Positions 23,821 to 25,809 of a stretch of 25,809 nucleotides of DNA are shown in pieces. Every line of letters starts with the position of its first letter. Within the stretch, counting starts at the first letter, position 1. The notes beneath the pieces were generated by a model, which saw nothing but the letters and a program-made list of their open reading frames with translations, did not search any database and was not told where the DNA came from. The stretch is from an uncultured Erysipelotrichaceae bacterium. Lineage in GTDB: Bacteria; Bacillota_I; Bacilli_A; Erysipelotrichales; Coprobacillaceae. Position numbers and translations under genes: made by a program. Where the stretch lies: contig ONFH01000247.1 of assembly GCA_900317015.1 (NCBI GenBank), positions 1 to 25,809 on the forward strand. The letters are read 5' to 3'.

Positions 23821-25062
23821 ATGATTGATACAGGGTCAACAGCGTTTATTTTAATCTGCGCTGCCTTCGTCTTTTTTATGACGCCAGGGCTCGCATTCTT
23901 TTATGGGGGTATGGTGCGTAGAAAAAACGTAGTCAACACAATGATGAGTAGTTTCTTTATTATCGGCCTAGCGACTGTTATGTGGTTTGCCTTCGGTTAT
24001 GCTTTATCCTTCGGCGGCAACCATGCTGGTATTATTGGTGGCAGTAAGTGGTTCTTCTTACAGGGGGTAGGGATGAAACCAAATGAATATGCCAGCAGTA
24101 TTCCAAACTTTGCGTATTGTGCGTTCCAGATGATGTTTGCGATCATCACACCAGCGTTAATTACTGGTGCCGTTGCCGGAAGAATGAGATTTAAAGCATT
24201 ATTCTTCTTTATCATTTTCTGGTCATTACTTGTTTATTATCCTTTAGCACATATGGTCTGGGGGACCGGCGGCTTTTTAGCAAGCATCGGCAGTATTGAT
24301 TTTGCCGGTGGGAACGTCGTTCATATCTCTTCTGGGATCAGTGCTCTAGTGCTTTGCTTAATTCTTGGAAAAAGACGTGATTATAACTACGCTAGTTATC
24401 ATGTTCATAACATTCCATTTATCGCTTTAGGTGCAGCCATCTTAAACTTTGGCTGGTTCGGTTTCAATGCCGGCAGTGCATTAGCTGCCAATGGGTTAGC
24501 TGGTCTTGCTTTTATGACATCTGCAATCTCAGCTGCTTGTGCCATGTTAACATGGATGATGATGGATGTGATCTTTACGGGTCATCCAACATTGATCGGT
24601 GCTTCCACTGGTATGATCATCGGCCTCGTCGCCATCACACCAGGGGCTGGTTTCGTTCCAGTATGGGCCGCTGCCATTATTGGTGCGATTGCCTCACCGA
24701 TCTGTTATGTGATGGTCTCAGTTGTAAAACATAAATTTGGTTATGATGATGCCTTAGATGCCTTCGGCTGTCATGGTGTTGGTGGGATCTTTGGTGGTTT
24801 AATGACTGGCGTCTTTGGCTTAAAGTCAGTCAACTCTGCCTTAAGATGGAATGGTCTGATCGGTGGTGATGTCCGTTTATTTGGTGCTCAGGTCATTGCC
24901 ATTCTGATTACGATTGCGGTTGCCATCGTTGGCACATTGATCTGTGTTGCTCTTGTCAGACTGATCACACCACTTCGTGTATCAGACAAGGAAGAAGCTA
25001 TTGGCTTAGACCGCTCTGAGCACAACGAAAAAGCTTATCCTTCATTCAATGGATTAGACTAG
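23821..25062 (+). CDS. amtB: Ammonium transporter AmtB
   Basis: Membrane channel for ammonium. From the ATG at 23821 it has 413 residues and about 11 helices. The pore histidines fall at His168 (GGNVVHISSG) and His318 (FGCHGVGGIFGG), the same numbers as in E. coli AmtB, and the ammonium-binding Asp of SIDFAGG is present. A GGGGG ribosome site lies 8 bases upstream. An in-frame ATG at 23788 lies inside the -10 box and cannot be the start. The C-terminal tail (SDKEEAIGLDRSEHNEKAYPSFNG) is the part that interacts with GlnK in this family. glnK follows after 11 bases, the classic pairing. Confidence 0.97.
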   Translation: MIDTGSTAFILICAAFVFFMTPGLAFFYGGMVRRKNVVNTMMSSFFIIGLATVMWFAFGYALSFGGNHAGIIGGSKWFFLQGVGMKPNEYASSIPNFAYCAFQMMFAIITPALITGAVAGRMRFKALFFFIIFWSLLVYYPLAHMVWGTGGFLASIGSIDFAGGNVVHISSGISALVLCLILGKRRDYNYASYHVHNIPFIALGAAILNFGWFGFNAGSALAANGLAGLAFMTSAISAACAMLTWMMMDVIFTGHPTLIGASTGMIIGLVAITPGAGFVPVWAAAIIGAIASPICYVMVSVVKHKFGYDDALDAFGCHGVGGIFGGLMTGVFGLKSVNSALRWNGLIGGDVRLFGAQVIAILITIAVAIVGTLICVALVRLITPLRVSDKEEAIGLDRSEHNEKAYPSFNGLD

Positions 25063-25073
25063 GAGGCAAGACG

Positions 25074-25418
25074 ATGATTAAAATTGAAGCAATTGTTCGA
25101 GAAGAAAAACTAGAAGATGTCAAACAGGCATTAAATGAGATCGATGTTCACGGCATCACTGTTTCCCAGGTCATGGGATGTGGGATGCAGAAAGGGCGTA
25201 CAGAATCTGTCCGTGGTCAGAAGGTCGACTTAATGTTTAGAGAAAAGATCAAATTTGAGATCGTCGTCTCTGATGAAAAATGGGAAGCCAAGACGATCAA
25301 GGCGATCCGCAAGGCTGCCTTTACAGGTGAAGTCGGCGATGGGAAGATCTTCTCATATGATCTTAAGAACGTTATGCGTATTCGTACTGGTGAAACAGGA
25401 ACTGACGCACTTAACTAA
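25074..25418 (+). CDS. glnK: PII nitrogen regulator GlnK with atypical T-loop
   Basis: A 114-residue PII protein expected to trimerise, sense ATP/ADP and 2-oxoglutarate, and block AmtB when nitrogen is plentiful. Conserved parts are the start IKIEAIVREEKLEDVKQAL, the VMGCGMQKGRTE entry to the T-loop, Lys58, the B-loop TGEVGDGKIFSYD and the C-loop RIRTGETG. The T-loop is unusual: the position of Tyr46 in E. coli GlnB (ELYRG) is Val46 here (ESVRG), and that of the uridylylated Tyr51 is Val51. Modification by a GlnD-type enzyme at Tyr51 is therefore excluded, as in other Bacillota GlnK proteins. AGGAGG precedes the ATG. Confidence 0.95.
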   Translation: MIKIEAIVREEKLEDVKQALNEIDVHGITVSQVMGCGMQKGRTESVRGQKVDLMFREKIKFEIVVSDEKWEAKTIKAIRKAAFTGEVGDGKIFSYDLKNVMRIRTGETGTDALN

Positions 25419-25453
25419 ATATTTTCATAAAATCGGGGGTAATGCCTCGCAAT

Positions 25454-25500
25454 GGCATGAACTTAAGCGGAAATCGCTGAATGTTCATGCCTGCTTTTTT
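25454..25500 (+). terminator. Rho-independent terminator of amtB-glnK, first hairpin
   Basis: GGCATGAAC (25454-25462) and GTTCATGCC (25483-25491) form a 9-bp outer stem. Inside it AGCG/CGCT (25466-25469 / 25475-25478) continues after a small internal loop. TGCTTTTTT follows. The GGCAT at its base can also pair with ATGCC at 25442-25446, a mutually exclusive fold. Confidence 0.85.
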
Positions 25501-25523
25501 GCCCTTTTCAAGGGCGTTTTTTT
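25501..25523 (+). terminator. Second tandem terminator of amtB-glnK
   Basis: GCCCTT (25501-25506) and AAGGGC (25510-25515) form a 6-bp stem with a TTC loop, then G and seven T. It starts right after the T-run of the first hairpin. Confidence 0.85.
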
Positions 25524-25550
25524 GTGTCTTTTTAGCTATTTTTGTTTATG

Positions 25551-25621
25551 AATGTAGTAAAGGAAATAAATATTTAAGCGCTTTATTTATCTCATTAAAA
25601 GTGATATAATGTAGTAAAGGA
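25551..25621 (+). repeat. 14-bp direct repeat in front of the transposase gene
   Basis: AATGTAGTAAAGGA occurs at 25551-25564 and 25608-25621, 57 bp apart. Between the copies are AAATAAA / TTTATTT inverted arms (25564-25570 / 25582-25588). It may relate to the end of the insertion element. Confidence 0.6.
25602..25610 (+). promoter_or_regulatory. Extended -10 promoter of the transposase gene
   Basis: TGATATAAT combines a TGn extension with a consensus -10 (25605-25610). There is no good -35. It overlaps the second copy of the 14-bp repeat. Confidence 0.5.
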
Positions 25622-25631
25622 TGGTGATGCG

Positions 25632-25809
25632 ATGTTCATCAAAATTGTTAGAAATAATAAAGGCAGACCGAACACTTCGTTCGTCTACCTGGCCGAATCG
25701 TACCGTGAAGGAGACAAGGTAAAGTCAAGAATCGTAAGAAAGCTTGGTCTCTTTGATGATGATCAGATTCCTTACATCAAGGCTGCTTTCATGGATCCCA
25801 AGCCAAAGC
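25632..25809 (+). CDS. IS1634/IS4-type transposase, N-terminal part
   Basis: The frame runs from ATG 25632 through the end of the window (59 complete codons). The beginning MFIKIVRNNKGRP, then FVYLAESYREGDKVKSRIVRKLGLFDD, is typical of the N-terminus of IS1634-type DDE transposases (Y-x-x-L-x-E-S-x-R-x-G-x-x-x-x-R...LG). AAGGATGGTG serves as ribosome site. The catalytic DDE residues lie beyond the window, so intactness cannot be judged. It starts after the amtB-glnK terminators and disrupts no gene visible here. Confidence 0.8.
   Translation, partial: MFIKIVRNNKGRPNTSFVYLAESYREGDKVKSRIVRKLGLFDDDQIPYIKAAFMDPKPK

Noticed and set aside
1..25809. CRISPR array, tRNA or rRNA genes, prophage
   Set aside because: No regularly spaced direct repeats, no tRNA-like cloverleaf or rRNA sequence, and no phage structural genes were seen on reading.

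Overview
The window is low-GC Bacillota DNA. Strong Shine-Dalgarno sequences, sigma-A type promoters, CcpA-like cre sites, a mannose-family PTS with its DUF956 partner, and AT-rich spacers with short U-tailed terminators all point that way. The gene mix and protein style suggest an anaerobic gut fermenter, perhaps of the Erysipelotrichia (Catenibacterium/Kandleria/Sharpea-like). That placement is inference; no rRNA or phylogenetic marker was tested.

Layout. (a) 1-440: the 3' end of a membrane protein gene and its terminator. (b) 441-4142: a 500-bp control region with a cre-like box, two matching 19-bp palindromes, a good promoter and a leader hairpin. It drives a complete mannose-type PTS operon (fused IIAB, IIC, IID, DUF956) that ends at a strong hairpin. 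(c) 4143-5582: an accessory stretch with an apparently decayed gene ending in its own terminator, then two tandem paralogous 108-residue membrane proteins of no family I recognise. (d) 5589-8824: a zinc-ribbon protein of unknown role, then an SOS-like cassette. The cassette is a self-cleaving LexA-type repressor divergent from a Y-family DNA polymerase and a small coupled partner, with shared operator repeats inside both promoters. (e) 8825-11894: an AI-2E-family membrane protein, an anchored protein of unknown function, and a nucleoid-associated (NdpA/YejK-like) protein. (f) 11916-19129: glycogen metabolism (glgB, glgP, a DUF1292 protein, pulA) with a cre-like box before glgB. (g) 19140-23142: pth and mfd follow pulA almost without gaps. 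(h) 23147-25523: a divergent pair, a dUTPase-like protein with an altered metal site facing amtB-glnK, which closes with two tandem terminators. (i) The right edge enters an IS1634/IS4-type transposase gene.

How it fits together. Sugar enters through the PTS. Surplus glucan is branched by GlgB and mobilised by GlgP and the debranching enzyme PulA, with carbon-catabolite control suggested at both loci. AmtB-GlnK handles ammonium uptake. The LexA-like/Y-polymerase cassette and Mfd deal with DNA damage. Most genes are ordinary housekeeping or metabolic genes. The unusual items are the 106-residue lysine-rich, histone-H1-like tail on GlgB, the twin 108-residue membrane proteins, the paired palindromes upstream of the PTS operon, the symmetric operator layout of the SOS-like cassette, the dUTPase-like protein with changed metal ligands, and the GlnK T-loop lacking both usual tyrosines. 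Nothing here amounts to a clearly new multi-gene system.
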